From contig JBBCIS010000003.1 in the NCBI GenBank assembly GCA_037189845.1, forward strand, positions 868,001 to 932,000: a stretch of DNA of 64,000 nt, in the 5' to 3' direction. Shown piece by piece: positions 63,732-64,000 of this stretch. The notes under the pieces are model-generated. The model had not been told where the DNA came from. It saw nothing but the letters and a program-made list of their open reading frames with translations, and made no database searches. The stretch is from JAMLHH01 sp037189845. GTDB taxonomy: Bacteria; Bacteroidota; Bacteroidia; Chitinophagales; JADIYW01. The translations under genes were made by a program, and so were the position numbers. Numbering within the stretch: the stretch's first letter is position 1; each line of letters opens with the position of its first letter.

Positions 63732-64000
63732 TTAAGGTGCCAGCGAGAATCTCAGTGTAACACCACCTCTTGTATTTCTGATAGGATAGGACGCCAGTGT
63801 CGCAGGCGTTGTTTTGCGATAATCAAAGAATATTCGCAGATTCAATCTTTTGTTGACTACGTAATCTATGGTAGGAGAGAACGTAATTGTTTTTGCTCCG
63901 CTGGTAGGCTCTGCTACATTTTGGTTGAGACGATAATTGATTGTTTTATCATTTCTGACAGAGATATCAAATCTTAGATTGACATCATTTTCCAGAACAA
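63732..64000 (-). CDS. sprA: SprA, T9SS outer membrane translocon, C-terminus (5' part outside window)
   Basis: Minus-strand frame of 88 residues plus stop, continuing past the window edge. It reads NDVNLRFDISVRNDKTINYR, then GAKTITFSPTIDYVVNKRLN and LRIFFDYRKTTPATLASYPI, ending TRGGVTLRFSLAP. This matches the last strands of the 36-strand SprA barrel, the core translocon of type IX secretion and gliding motility. Its presence agrees with the T9SS sorting domains on four proteins in the window. Confidence 0.85.
   Translation of the reverse strand, partial: VLENDVNLRFDISVRNDKTINYRLNQNVAEPTSGAKTITFSPTIDYVVNKRLNLRIFFDYRKTTPATLASYPIRNTRGGVTLRFSLAP

Overview
The window looks like a chromosomal segment of a Bacteroidota (Bacteroidetes) bacterium. 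Evidence: a SusC/SusD-type TonB-dependent uptake pair, type IX secretion (T9SS) cargo with C-terminal sorting domains, the C-terminus of the T9SS translocon SprA at the right edge, a futalosine-pathway menaquinone gene (mqnC), a methionine synthase split into two genes, promoters of the Bacteroidetes type (TAnnTTTG, sometimes with an upstream TTG) just upstream of start codons, and AT-rich DNA with few strong Shine-Dalgarno sites. I do not name a genus. No rRNA, tRNA, CRISPR array or insertion-sequence transposase was seen.

Layout. 1-1.7 kb: end of a surface-polysaccharide region (family-4 glycosyltransferase end, WecA/TagO-like initiating transferase). 1.8-5.3 kb: minus-strand polyphosphate operon sixA-ppk1-ppx. 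5.7-9.6 kb: methionine synthase as two genes behind a SAM-I riboswitch; metF follows at 11.8 kb. 9.7-15 kb: TonB-C-terminal and SIMPL-like envelope proteins, a DMT permease, a 53-residue lipoprotein and a MurG-like glycosyltransferase. 15.2-18.7 kb: secreted M43 metalloprotease and mqnC. 19-24.9 kb: SusC-SusD-lipoprotein-lipoprotein operon ending in a clear terminator.

25.2-33.7 kb is probably iron-related: a minus-strand operon (ankyrin protein, DUF2271 protein, PepSY-flavodoxin-reductase fusion) lies head-to-head with feoAB. Between them sits a single AAA+/DUF4143 ATPase gene bracketed by a 19-bp perfect direct repeat and preceded by three repeats at an exact 23-bp period, which looks like a one-gene mobile cassette. 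A GC-rich palindromic island follows feoB. 33.9-50 kb: a secreted protein of the family often labelled asparagine synthetase B, a small membrane protein, then a minus-strand block of surface proteins: a 1743-residue fibronectin/T9SS protein, a glycine-rich protein, an OmpP1/FadL porin, a 582-residue T9SS protein and a 1225-residue T9SS type-B protein with four exact 51-residue repeats.

50.2-64 kb is mixed housekeeping and accessory DNA: BI-1, trmB, a class II Fic protein, a displaced copy of the trmB 3' end, tag, a secreted propeller-like protein, a TrmH-family methyltransferase, gcvH, vanZ, a 580-bp gene-free gap with a strong promoter and long hairpin (ncRNA candidate), DinB, a UvrD/PcrA helicase, an overlapping antitoxin-PIN toxin pair, a Nudix hydrolase, two overlapping beta-barrel genes and the end of sprA. 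The best candidates for new biology are the repeat-flanked ATPase cassette, the trmB/Fic junction, the iron-linked ankyrin operon, the ncRNA candidate and the PIN module.
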